This document shows, piece by piece, positions 1-8,023 of a DNA stretch of 64,000 bases. This DNA comes from JAFLCL01 sp964502175. Its GTDB lineage: Bacteria; Myxococcota_A; Polyangia; Polyangiales; Sandaracinaceae. Both the position numbers and the translations under genes were made by a program. The notes under the pieces are model-generated. The model had not been told where the DNA came from. It saw only the letters and a list, made by a program, of their open reading frames with translations, and ran no database searches. Position 1 is the stretch's first letter. The number at the start of each line of letters is the position of its first letter. Where the stretch lies: contig CAZCVE010000028.1 in the NCBI GenBank assembly GCA_964502175.1, forward strand, positions 52,200 through 116,199, read 5' to 3'.

Positions 1-794
1 TGCCAGTCGTGCGAGAGGTGCTTGTAGAGCTCCTCGTACTGCTCCTTCGTGACGTCCTTGGGCGACCGCTGCCAGAGCGCCGTGCCCTTGTTCACGCGCT
101 CGTAGACCGCGTCGGTCTCCTTCTCGCGCTCCTTCTTCAGCTCGATCGGCCAGCTGAGGTAGTCGCTGTACTCGCGCACGAGGCGCTCGAGCTCCCAGCT
201 GCGCAAGAAGTCGAGGTGCGACTCCTTGAGGTGCATGACGATGCTCGTGCCCTGCTCGTCGCGCGTCGCGGCCTCGAGCTTGAAGCCGCCCGTCCCTTCC
301 GAGCTCCACTTCCACGCGTCGGTCGATCCTGCCGCGCGGCTCACGACCTCGACGCGATCGGCGACGAGGAAGCTCGAGTAGAAGCCCACGCCGAACTGTC
401 CGATCTGGCTGACGTCGCTCTTCTGCGCGCTCTCGAGCTTCGCGAGGAACTCGCGCGTGCCGCTCTTGGCGATCGTGCCGAGGTTCTTCTGGAGCTCGTC
501 CTTCGTCATGCCGACGCCGTTGTCGGAGATCGTCAGCGTCTTCTGCGACGCGTCCGGCTCGAGACGGATGCCCAGCTCACGCGCCCCCTCGGGCAAGAGC
601 GCGGGCTCGGTCAGCGCGCGAAATCGCAGCTTGTCGAGCGCGTCGGACGCGTTGCTGATGAGCTCGCGGAGAAAGATCTCCTTGTTCGAGTACAGCGAGT
701 TGATGACGAGCCGAAGGACGGCATCGACCTCTGCCTCGAAGCGGTGCTCTTCGACGGCTGCAGCGGGCGGGTTCGACTGGGTGGTGTCGGTCAT
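1..794 (-). CDS. htpG: Molecular chaperone HtpG (Hsp90), N-terminal part
   Basis: The reverse strand reads about 264 residues of a bacterial Hsp90 before the window ends; the rest lies outside. The N-terminal GHKL ATPase domain is clear: NKEIFLRELISNASDALDKL carries the catalytic Glu and Mg-binding Asn, followed by DNGVGM and GQFGVGFYSSF. This cytosolic ATP-dependent chaperone helps refold stressed proteins. The ATG at 794 begins MTDTTQSNPPAA and gives the usual N-terminus. A TTGACG hexamer lies on the minus strand at 827-832, but its -10 partner is weak, so no promoter is claimed. It is divergent from polA across 74 bp. The family call is certain; only the missing C-terminus limits the entry. 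Confidence 0.96.
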   Translation of the reverse strand, partial: MTDTTQSNPPAAAVEEHRFEAEVDAVLRLVINSLYSNKEIFLRELISNASDALDKLRFRALTEPALLPEGARELGIRLEPDASQKTLTISDNGVGMTKDELQKNLGTIAKSGTREFLAKLESAQKSDVSQIGQFGVGFYSSFLVADRVEVVSRAAGSTDAWKWSSEGTGGFKLEAATRDEQGTSIVMHLKESHLDFLRSWELERLVREYSDYLSWPIELKKEREKETDAVYERVNKGTALWQRSPKDVTKEQYEELYKHLSHDW

Positions 795-868
795 GGCGGC
801 CGGGAGAATGGCCACGTCACCGCGAGCGTCAAGCCCCACCCCATGCGCGGTTTGGGTAGGCTCCCGCG

Positions 869-3589
869 ATGGCTCAGAAGGAACGTCTCGTCCTCGTCGA
901 TGGGAGCTGGCTGATCTTTCGTGCGTTCTTCGCGCTGCCCGCGAACCTCTCGACGAAGGCGGGCCTGCCCACGAACGCGATCTTCGGGTTCGCGACGATG
1001 TTCCGGAAGATGTTCTCGGGGCGCGCGCCCGATCGCGGTGCGGTCGTCTTCGACTGCCCCGAGCCCACGCACCGCGAGCAGAAATTCCCTGCGTACAAGG
1101 CGCAGCGGCCCTCGATGGCGGACGACCTGCGCGTGCAGATCCCGTGGATCCACAAGCTCGTCGAGACGTACCGCTTCCCGCTCCTCCGCAAGCCTGGCTA
1201 CGAGGCCGACGACATCATCGCGACGCTCGCGCGCGAGGGCGCGGCGCGCGGCATGGAGGTCGTGATCGTCGCGGGCGACAAGGACCTCGCGCAGATGGTC
1301 CTCGACCAGAGCGAGACCGGCGGGCGCATCCGCATGCAGGACACGATGCGCGACGTCACCTACGACGAAGACCTCGTGAAGAAGAAGTGGGGCGTGCCCG
1401 CGAAGGTGATCCCCGATCTGCTCGCGATCATGGGCGACGACGTCGACAACATCCCCGGCGTGCCCGGCATCGGTCAGAAGGGCGCGGCGGGCCTGCTCGA
1501 GAAGTACGGGTCGCTCGAGGGCGTGCTCGCGCACGTCGGCGAGCTCAAAGGAAAGCAGAAGACCACGCTCGAGGAGCACACCGACGCGGTGCGCGTCTAC
1601 CGCGAGCTCGCGACCGTCGATCAGCACGCACCGATCGAGCTCGACGTCGACGGCCTCAAGCTCACGCCGCCCGAGGCGAGCTCCGTCGAGTCGCTCCACC
1701 GCGAGCTCGAGTTCTATTCGATGCTCGGCTCGGGCGACGCCAAGCGCGTGGAGGACACGAGCAGCGTCGAGACACGCATCCTCGAGGGCGGTGGTGCGCT
1801 GCACGCGCTGCTGTCGTCGATCCCGCACGAGCGCCCGCTCTCGATCGTGCCGGTCTACGAGCCGCCCGATCGGCCTGTGCACGCGAAGCTCGTGGGCCTC
1901 GCGATCTCCCACGAACCAGGGCGATCCGCGTACGTCGTCACCGACGGCGGCGAGGTCGCGCAGGTGCTCGCGGGCTTCCTCGCGTCACGCGCAGACGCGT
2001 CGGTAGGACCGCTCTACGTGCACGACCTCAAGGAGCTCTGGCTGCTGCTCGAGCGGTGGGGGCACACGCTCGGCGGCCTCGAGATCACGATCCCGATCGA
2101 GCGCGTGCTCGACACGATGGTCGTCTCGTTCCTCGTCGAGCCGAGCAAGTGCATCCCGCACCGCCTCGATCAGGTCGCCAAGGAGTACGTGCAGCGCGGC
2201 GTGCCCTTGTTGAAGGGGCTCACGGGCGGAGGACAGAGCGAGAAGAAGCCGAGCGAGGTCGATCGCAAGGCGCTCGCGTCGTACGCGGGTGAGCTCGCGG
2301 ACGTGGTGCTCGCGCTCGGTCCCGTGCTCACGCAGAAGCTCGAGGAGTCGACGCTCAGGAAGCACGACGAGGTCGTCGAGCGCCCGTTGTCGATCGTGCT
2401 CGCGAAGATGGAGCGCGAGGGCATCCACGTGGACGCGCCCGATCTCGACCGCATGGGCGAGGAGTTCCGCACGCGGAAGGCCGAGATCGAAGACCGCATC
2501 TACGAGCTCGCGGGACGGGAGTTCAACATCGGCTCGACGAAGCAGCTCGCCGACGTGCTCTTCGACGAGCTGAAGCTGCCGGTCATCAAGAAGACGAAGA
2601 CGGGCTACTCGACCGACGCGGAGGTGCTCGAGCGCCTCGCACCCAAGCACGAGATCGCGCGCGAGATCCTCGCGCAGCGCGAGCTCGCCAAGCTCATCAA
2701 CACGTACACGGACGTGCTGCGCGACGCGGTGTCCGACGAGACGCGGCGCGTGCACGCGCGCTTCCAGCAGACGACGGGTGTCTCGGGGCGTCTCATCTCC
2801 ACCGACCCCGATCTGCAGCGTACGCCCGTGCGCACGCCCGAGGGCAAGCGCATCCGCCGCGCGTTCGTCGCGCCCGCCCGCCCCGATGGAACGAAGACCA
2901 AGATCATCAGCGCGGACTGGAGCCAGATCGAGCTCCGCGTGCTCGCGCACTTCTCGGGCGACGAGCGCCTCGAGCGCGCGTTCGCGGAGAAGCTCGACCT
3001 CCACCGACAGACCGCGTCGATCCTCTTCTCCGTCGCGCCCGAGGCCGTCGACGCGGAGCAGCGCAACGTCGGCAAGACGGTGAACTTCGCGACGATCTAC
3101 GGACAAGGCGCGACAGCGCTCTCGCAGATCCTCGGCATCGCGAGGAAAGACGCCGTTCGCTACATCGAGCAGTACTTCGAGCACTACGCGGGCGTGCGTC
3201 GCTGGCTCGATCAGACGATCGAGGAGGCGAACAAGACCGGCTACGTGACGACGCTGCTCGGTCGTCGTCGCTACATCCCCGAGCTCTTCAGCCGCAACGA
3301 GACCGACCACGCGACGGGCGAGCGCATCGCCGCGAACACGCCGATCCAGGGCTCGGCGGCTGACCTCTGCAAGCTCGCGATGCTCGCGATCGATCGCGAG
3401 CTCCCGAGCGTCGCGCCGGGCACGCGCATGCTCCTCCAGGTGCACGACGAGCTCGTGTTCGAGGCGCCGGAGCACGAGGTCGAGGCCGCCTCGCACGTCA
3501 TCCGCACGTGCATGGAGTCGCCGCATCCGATGAACGTCCCGCTCGTCGTGGGCCTCGGCGTCGGCAGCTCGTGGGGCGACGCGAAGTAG
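869..3589 (+). CDS. polA: DNA polymerase I, with degenerate 3'-5' exonuclease domain
   Basis: 906 residues, normal PolA length. The N-terminal ~290 residues are the 5' nuclease (YKAQRPSMADDL, GYEADDIIA, GDKDLAQ, then the HhH segment GVPGIGQKGA). The C-terminal half is a family A polymerase: motif A DWSQIELR with catalytic D683 (Trp where Tyr is usual), motif B NVGKTVNFATIYG, and motif C VHDELVFE with D860. The central proofreading domain is folded but dead: FDTETD is replaced by IVPVYE, and the positions of E. coli D424 and D501 read Leu in DLKEL and YAGEL. It should fill gaps and remove primers without editing. The ATG start (MAQKERLVLVDGSWLIFRA) matches the family N-terminus. Confidence 0.97.
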   Translation: MAQKERLVLVDGSWLIFRAFFALPANLSTKAGLPTNAIFGFATMFRKMFSGRAPDRGAVVFDCPEPTHREQKFPAYKAQRPSMADDLRVQIPWIHKLVETYRFPLLRKPGYEADDIIATLAREGAARGMEVVIVAGDKDLAQMVLDQSETGGRIRMQDTMRDVTYDEDLVKKKWGVPAKVIPDLLAIMGDDVDNIPGVPGIGQKGAAGLLEKYGSLEGVLAHVGELKGKQKTTLEEHTDAVRVYRELATVDQHAPIELDVDGLKLTPPEASSVESLHRELEFYSMLGSGDAKRVEDTSSVETRILEGGGALHALLSSIPHERPLSIVPVYEPPDRPVHAKLVGLAISHEPGRSAYVVTDGGEVAQVLAGFLASRADASVGPLYVHDLKELWLLLERWGHTLGGLEITIPIERVLDTMVVSFLVEPSKCIPHRLDQVAKEYVQRGVPLLKGLTGGGQSEKKPSEVDRKALASYAGELADVVLALGPVLTQKLEESTLRKHDEVVERPLSIVLAKMEREGIHVDAPDLDRMGEEFRTRKAEIEDRIYELAGREFNIGSTKQLADVLFDELKLPVIKKTKTGYSTDAEVLERLAPKHEIAREILAQRELAKLINTYTDVLRDAVSDETRRVHARFQQTTGVSGRLISTDPDLQRTPVRTPEGKRIRRAFVAPARPDGTKTKIISADWSQIELRVLAHFSGDERLERAFAEKLDLHRQTASILFSVAPEAVDAEQRNVGKTVNFATIYGQGATALSQILGIARKDAVRYIEQYFEHYAGVRRWLDQTIEEANKTGYVTTLLGRRRYIPELFSRNETDHATGERIAANTPIQGSAADLCKLAMLAIDRELPSVAPGTRMLLQVHDELVFEAPEHEVEAASHVIRTCMESPHPMNVPLVVGLGVGSSWGDAK

Positions 3590-3671
3590 CGAGCGTCCGA
3601 TGCCCATCCGATGTTCGCCGCGTCGCGCTTCCGTCACGATGCGCGGGATCGAGCGAGGCTCGGAGGAGGCG

Positions 3672-4145
3672 ATGATGCGTGGAACGAGGTCGCTGTGTGT
3701 GGTCGTGGCTCAGCTCGCAGCGCTGTCGCTCGCGGGCTGTTGCATGGGCGGGTCGTCGTTCGACGAGGGAGCGGCGGGAGCGGCCGCCGAGCAGGTCGAG
3801 CGCGACCGTGCCGCGGCGGCTGCCGCGATCGTCGCTCCGGTCGCCAGCTGTCAGAACCCCCAGAACCGCTATTGCTCCGAGTGGGCCGACGCGCACTGGA
3901 CGTCGCAGGGCGCCGACGACGCCGCGCGCGAGGCCGCCACGCGCAACACGTGTGAGGTCTACGCGCGGGGCACGTACCGACGAGGCGAGCCGTGCGCGCG
4001 CACCGGGATCGTGGGCGCGTGCCGACTCTCTTCGAAGGTCGAGTTCTGGTACTCCGAGCACGACAGCGCGCGCGCGGGCTGCACCGAGTCCGTCGGAGGA
4101 ACGCCCGGAGGGCTCTGGTACGAGGCAGCGGAGGTCACGTTCTGA
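3672..4145 (+). CDS. Small secreted lipoprotein, unknown function
   Basis: 157 residues with no recognised domain. The N-terminus MMRGTRSLCVVVAQLAALSLAGCC is a lipoprotein signal peptide with a lipobox-like SLAGC. The mature part holds an Ala-rich helix and about six Cys (CQNPQNRYC, CEVY, CART, ACRLS, GCTE) that may form disulfides in the periplasm. A purine-rich GGAGGAGG at 3662-3669 favours the ATG at 3672; an in-frame start at 3600 would put 24 charged residues before the signal peptide. It lies 82 bp after polA and converges on the next gene. Function unknown. Confidence 0.75.
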   Translation: MMRGTRSLCVVVAQLAALSLAGCCMGGSSFDEGAAGAAAEQVERDRAAAAAAIVAPVASCQNPQNRYCSEWADAHWTSQGADDAAREAATRNTCEVYARGTYRRGEPCARTGIVGACRLSSKVEFWYSEHDSARAGCTESVGGTPGGLWYEAAEVTF

Positions 4146-4160
4146 CGGAGCGCCTCGCGA

Positions 4161-4682
4161 TCAGTCGGGGCCGAACGCGACGCCGAGCGCGCGATCTCGC
4201 TCGCCGCCGCCGTGCGCGAAGTCGTGGATCGACGCGTCCGCCGCCGCGCCCTCGAAGCCCGCGCCGTGAAGGCGCTCGACGAGCTGATCGACGTCGCGAC
4301 CCGTGAGGGGCGCGAGGTGCTCGAGCGACGAGTGCGTGAGCGTGTACTCGGCGGCGCGAAGGCCTCCGCCGTCGCCCGCGCCTTCGACACCTCCTCCGCG
4401 ACCGCCGTCGTCGCCGCTCGGCCACGGGATGATCGCGGCCACGATCACGAGCGCAAAGACGAGCGTCACGCCACGACCGCGACCCCCGCGGAGGTGGGCC
4501 GCGAACGCCGCGCGGTTCGTGTAGACGTGCGCGACGGCGCCCGCGATGAGCAGCCAGCCGAGCCACTCGTGCGCGAGCTTCGCGTAGCCGGTGTCGGCGT
4601 GGAAGAAGAGGAGCGCGCCCGTGACGGAGGAGAGCGTGAGGGCGCCGAACACGACCGGCGTGGCCCAGGACCGAAGCTGCAT
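4161..4682 (-). CDS. DUF4405-type membrane protein
   Basis: About 173 residues from the ATG at 4682 (MQLRSWATPVVFGALTLSS). Three hydrophobic helices are evident, with the pattern TP...LSSVTGALLFFH...HEWLGWLL...HVYTNRAAFAAHL that typifies DUF4405, a small cytochrome-b-like membrane domain whose paired His residues may bind heme. Heme binding here is inference. A Gly-rich linker follows, then a C-terminal soluble part of about 65 residues with no clear relative. An in-frame start at 4751 is possible but adds a basic leader. It is divergent from the lipoprotein cluster at 4866. Confidence 0.75.
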   Translation of the reverse strand: MQLRSWATPVVFGALTLSSVTGALLFFHADTGYAKLAHEWLGWLLIAGAVAHVYTNRAAFAAHLRGGRGRGVTLVFALVIVAAIIPWPSGDDGGRGGGVEGAGDGGGLRAAEYTLTHSSLEHLAPLTGRDVDQLVERLHGAGFEGAAADASIHDFAHGGGERDRALGVAFGPD

Positions 4683-4764
4683 CCCGAGGCCTGACACGTT
4701 CCCGCGTCGCGCGCCGGAGACCTTACGAAACAAAGCAATTCTCCGGAGCATCCGATGCGCATCC

Positions 4765-4799
4765 GACGTCTGTCAGGATCGATTTCAGACGTCGTCAGG
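4765..4799. promoter_or_regulatory. Candidate operator: direct and inverted repeats in divergent promoter region
   Basis: GACGTCTGTCAGG (4765-4777) recurs as GACGTCGTCAGG (4788-4799), 23 bp apart, and GACGTCTG (4765-4772) pairs with CAGACGTC (4786-4793) as a perfect 8-bp inverted repeat. It lies between two divergent genes, about 70 bp before the start at 4866. This looks like a protein-binding site, perhaps for one of the regulators encoded downstream; that link is inference. Confidence 0.35.
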
Positions 4800-4865
4800 C
4801 GCGAACCGCGAGCACGACAGGCATGGTCTCTCTGCGCCGCAGGTCGCGGCGAACGGAGGAGGACC

Positions 4866-5312
4866 ATGAGCTCTCGGAAGATCTGGGTCGTGATCGCCCT
4901 GGCGGTGGGCGCGATGTCGAGCGCGTGCGGATCGACGGCGCCCGGCGAAGGCGCGGCGTGCTCGACGTCGAACGCGTGCGCGACGGGCTTGTCGTGCGTG
5001 AACGACGCGGCCGGCGCGCCGCGCTGCATGCGGGCGTGCACGCGCGGCTCGGCGGTGTGTGACGACGGCGCGGCGTGCATCGACCTCACCACCTCGGGCG
5101 CGGTGTGTTGGCTCGGCGGCGCGACGGCGATCGGCTCGCCCTGCGCCAACGGAACCCAGTGCGAGCGCGGCGGCGTGTGCGTGTCGCCGGCCAGCGGTGC
5201 CGACTCGATCTGCGCGCAGGCGTGCCTGCCCCCGTCGACCGAGTTCTGCGCGGCGAGCGAGACGTGCACCGCGACGACGAGCGGCGGCGGCTTCTGCGGG
5301 TCGGGCACGTGA
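4866..5312 (+). CDS. Cys-rich lipoprotein, first gene of a signalling-like operon
   Basis: 148 residues. The signal peptide ends in a lipobox-like SSAC (VVIALAVGAMSSAC), so the protein should be anchored in the envelope. The mature part has about 16 Cys in short repeats (ACSTSNACATGLSC, CTRGSAVC, GSPCANGTQCERGGVC), the EGF-like/'dickkopf' style common in myxobacterial surface proteins. GGAGGAGG just upstream fixes the ATG at 4866. Its TGA overlaps the GTG of the next gene by 4 bases, so translation is probably coupled. It may act as the outer sensor or ligand trap of the cluster, which is inference. Confidence 0.8.
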   Translation: MSSRKIWVVIALAVGAMSSACGSTAPGEGAACSTSNACATGLSCVNDAAGAPRCMRACTRGSAVCDDGAACIDLTTSGAVCWLGGATAIGSPCANGTQCERGGVCVSPASGADSICAQACLPPSTEFCAASETCTATTSGGGFCGSGT

Positions 5313-5869
5313 GCGCACCGGGAGGATCGTCGGGCGACGACAAGATCACGACAGCCGAGTTTGCGGGCGCTGGGGTGGGCTGCGCGTTCGGGCTCGTCAC
5401 GACGATCCTCCTCGGCCTCACCCTGAGCCTCTGGACGCAGCGACGCCTCGAAGCGATCAGTCTCCTCGACACCCTGAGTGACTACGGCCTCGGCGGTGAC
5501 CTCGCGGAACCGAGCTACGGGCCCACGATCGGCACCGGCCTCTGCTTCGTGTTCTCGAGTGTGATCACGCTCGGCGGCCTGGGACTCCTCTACAAGAGAC
5601 CGCACGGCGCACTCGCGGTGCTCGGGAGCGTCGGGCTGACCATGTGCCTCGGCCTCGCCCTGGTCACCTTCGACGCCGTCGATCACTACGAGGTCTTTTC
5701 GGAGGTTCACCCCTGGGATGCCGCGACGGACGCGATGCGTGCCGACGTGTACTCACAGCTGAGCGCGATCAGCGGCTCGCTCCTCGGCGCTTGCTGCTGC
5801 CTCGGTGTGCTCCCGTCGCTGATCGGCGCCGGAATCATCTTCCAGCGGAGGCGATCGGCTCCATCATGA
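5309..5869 (+). CDS. Four-helix membrane protein of unknown family
   Basis: 186 residues starting at a GTG that overlaps the stop of the preceding lipoprotein (GTGA) and ending in an ATGA overlap with the next gene. There are four hydrophobic stretches, near residues 18-41, 75-95, 101-122 and 153-178; the last contains GACCCLGVLPSL. The C-terminus RRRSAPS is basic, suggesting a cytoplasmic end. No family is recognised. Its place between a surface lipoprotein and a cytoplasmic pseudokinase suggests a transmembrane relay, which is inference from gene order. Confidence 0.7.
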   Translation: MSAPGGSSGDDKITTAEFAGAGVGCAFGLVTTILLGLTLSLWTQRRLEAISLLDTLSDYGLGGDLAEPSYGPTIGTGLCFVFSSVITLGGLGLLYKRPHGALAVLGSVGLTMCLGLALVTFDAVDHYEVFSEVHPWDAATDAMRADVYSQLSAISGSLLGACCCLGVLPSLIGAGIIFQRRRSAPS

Positions 5870-7074
5870 CGTCGGTCGTGGGCTCACAACTCGTCGATCA
5901 CCTGCTCATCCACGAGACGAGCGCCTTCCGCATCACGGCCGCGTTCGATCTCGCGCGGGGCGTGCCGGTCACGCTCGTCGAGGCGCGTGACCTCGACGCC
6001 GCGTCCGACGCGGCGCTCGACGCGCTCTTCCGCGCACACCGCGACCCGACGCACGAGGCCATCGCGCCCTCGCTCGAGCGATGTCGCGATGAGACGACAT
6101 CGGCGGTCGTGTTCGGCGTGCCCGCCGTCGTGGACCTCGAAGGTGCCGTACGCCTCGGGAGTGAGCGCGGCGTCAAGCTTGCCCACTCGGAGGCCGACGG
6201 CCTCATCTCCACGCTGCGCGATGCGCTGCGATCGTGCGCGGCGGCGACGGATCGTCCCGCCACGGATCGGCACCTCGGGACGCTGTCTCTCTCGAACGTC
6301 GTGCTCGCAGCGGACGGACGCTTCTGGATCATCGGTCTCGGCCACAACGTGATGGTCCGCGACGCGCAGATGCGTCTCGCGCCGCGCGGTCGGTTCTTCC
6401 ACGCCCCCGAGATCGCGCTCGGGATCGCACCGAGCGAGCAGAGCGACTTCGTGTCCCTGCTCATCATGCTCCGCGCGCTCCTCGGCTTCGTCGACATCCA
6501 CCGCTCCATCGTGAACGCGATCGCGGGCAACACGCTCCGCGAAGACCTCGAGATCGTCGAGCGCATCCTCTGGATCGAGCGCTGCGTGATCCACGCCGTC
6601 GCGACCGACCGGCCCTCGATCGACGAGACGATCGCGGTGAGCGATCGCATCCGCGCGCTGATCGGCGTGGTGCCGAACGTGAGCGCGTTCATCGCGCGCA
6701 TGGGTGACCTGCTGGGCGGCACGGCGGCCATCGAGCCGCCGCGCGAGCGACCGCTGCTGCGTGTGGAGAGCCTCGGTCGGTGGATCGAGCGTGGGCGCGG
6801 CGCGCGCGTCGATCTCACGCGGAGGACCGTGCTCGGGCGCATGGTGGTCGTGCTCGCTCGCGCGCGCATGGAGACCCCCGGGCGCTTGCTCGACGTGGGC
6901 GAGCTGACCGCGGCGTGCTGGCCCGGGGAGCGCATCGTGCGCGCCGCTGCGGCCAACCGCGTGTACGTCGCGATCAGCGGCCTGCGTCGCGCGGGCCTCG
7001 CCGGTGACCTCGAGCGATCCACGGACGGCTATCGAATCGCCACGGAGACTGCGTGTGAGCTCGTCGACGAATAA
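5866..7074 (+). CDS. Pseudokinase fused to C-terminal winged-helix DNA-binding domain
   Basis: 402 residues. Residues 10-215 follow the Ser/Thr kinase pattern, but every catalytic residue is gone. The beta-3 Lys is absent (VTLVEAR), HRDLKPxN reads LGTLSLSN with N144 kept, and DFG reads GLG (157-159). Structural landmarks survive: APE at 180-182 and Asp194 in SDFVSL. Residues ~305-395 (VDLTRRTVLGRMVVVLAR, LLDVGELTAACWPGE, NRVYVAISGLRRAG) resemble the winged helix of OmpR/SARP-type regulators. Together this suggests a kinase-fold sensor controlling DNA binding without phosphotransfer. It overlaps the membrane protein by ATGA and precedes a response regulator by 46 bp. Confidence 0.7.
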   Translation: MTSVVGSQLVDHLLIHETSAFRITAAFDLARGVPVTLVEARDLDAASDAALDALFRAHRDPTHEAIAPSLERCRDETTSAVVFGVPAVVDLEGAVRLGSERGVKLAHSEADGLISTLRDALRSCAAATDRPATDRHLGTLSLSNVVLAADGRFWIIGLGHNVMVRDAQMRLAPRGRFFHAPEIALGIAPSEQSDFVSLLIMLRALLGFVDIHRSIVNAIAGNTLREDLEIVERILWIERCVIHAVATDRPSIDETIAVSDRIRALIGVVPNVSAFIARMGDLLGGTAAIEPPRERPLLRVESLGRWIERGRGARVDLTRRTVLGRMVVVLARARMETPGRLLDVGELTAACWPGERIVRAAAANRVYVAISGLRRAGLAGDLERSTDGYRIATETACELVDE

Positions 7075-7120
7075 GGCCCAAATAAGAGGGGGATCCGCGC
7101 GCGCCTCGTACTCTCGACGC

Positions 7121-7753
7121 GTGGGCCCGAGACTCGAAGTCGCCATCGTCGAACCGGACGCGAACGAGCGCGCGCGCTGTTTCGAAGCGCTCGGCGCAAA
7201 CGGCATCGGCGTGAGGACGTTCGCGAGCGCTCGCAGCGCGCTCGACGCGCTCGAGTCGGGGACGCTGGCGAAGATCCTCCTCACGGAGCTCGATCTCTCG
7301 GGCGAGTCCGCGTTCCAGTCGATCCGCGCGATGCGGACCGCCGCGCCCGACATGATCGTCGTCGCGCACACGACGAAGGACACGGACGACTGGGTCTTCG
7401 GCGCGCTCGTCGCGGGCTGCGTCGGGTACGTCCTCAAGACCGACGCGGTGCTCGACGCGGCGACCGCGCTCGAGATCGCCGCGCGCGGCGGCGCCCCGAT
7501 GACCGACCGCATCGCGCGGCGCGTCGTCACGCGGCTGCACGCCCCGCTCGACGAGAGTCCGTCGCTCTCCGTGCGCGAGCGCTCCGTGCTCGCCGAGCTC
7601 GCCGATGGCGCCTCCTACGAAGAGACCGGCGTCCGACTCGGCATCTCCCTCTCGACCGTGCGAACGCACGTGCAGCGCGCCTACGCGAAGCTCGGCGTCA
7701 GCACGAAGAGCGAAGCGACGATGCGCGCCGTGAGGCTAGGCCTCTTGGCCTGA
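7121..7753 (+). CDS. Atypical NarL/FixJ-type response regulator
   Basis: 210 residues from a GTG at 7121 (MGPRLEVAIVEPDANER). It has an N-terminal receiver domain and a C-terminal LuxR-type HTH (LSVRERSVLAELADG, LGISLSTVRTHVQRAYAKLG). The phosphoacceptor Asp is replaced: spacing from the acidic pocket (E11) and to the conserved K106 places E56 (LLTELDLSG) at the NarL D59 position, and the acidic pair itself reads EP. It is therefore probably not phosphorylated in the usual way, and Glu may mimic the active state. No strong Shine-Dalgarno is seen. It lies 46 bp after the pseudokinase gene and is likely part of the same transcript. Confidence 0.85.
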   Translation: MGPRLEVAIVEPDANERARCFEALGANGIGVRTFASARSALDALESGTLAKILLTELDLSGESAFQSIRAMRTAAPDMIVVAHTTKDTDDWVFGALVAGCVGYVLKTDAVLDAATALEIAARGGAPMTDRIARRVVTRLHAPLDESPSLSVRERSVLAELADGASYEETGVRLGISLSTVRTHVQRAYAKLGVSTKSEATMRAVRLGLLA

Positions 7754-7982
7754 CAGCGAGCGCCCACACGCACGTCGCACGAGCCGCGCGACGGAAACGA
7801 GAACGCCGGACGCAGCATTGCGCCCGGCGATCGTCGTTTCCTGTGTGGCGAGAGGGAAGGAGGCGGATAAGCGAGATCAAGCGGGCGGGCGCGCTGGGGG
7901 GCATGCGCCGGACGTTCTTTCGCTTCGGGTGCCGTCTTCGGACTGGCACCCTCGCGGCGGTCGAGCGTGGAATGGCGCTCTC

Positions 7983-8012
7983 GCGACTGGCACTCTCGAA
8001 GAGGCCAGTCGC
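7983..8012 (-). terminator. Stem-loop between convergent genes, probable terminator
   Basis: GCGACTGGC (7983-7991) pairs perfectly with GCCAGTCGC (8004-8012) across a 12-nt loop, just after the ftsZ stop on the minus strand. A near copy of the left arm (GGACTGGCACCCTCGCG) lies about 48 bp upstream. No T-run follows, so intrinsic termination is uncertain. The rest of the 7754-8023 gap shows no convincing gene. Confidence 0.45.
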
Positions 8013-8023
8013 GGGAGGGCGGG

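Noticed and set aside
795..868. Heat-shock type promoter for htpG (TTGACG at 827-832)
   Set aside because: The -10 element at the right spacing is poor (ATTCTC) and would place transcription start almost on the ATG.
1985..3637. A 550-residue frame antisense to polA
   Set aside because: High-GC antisense shadow; polA motifs are intact on the plus strand.
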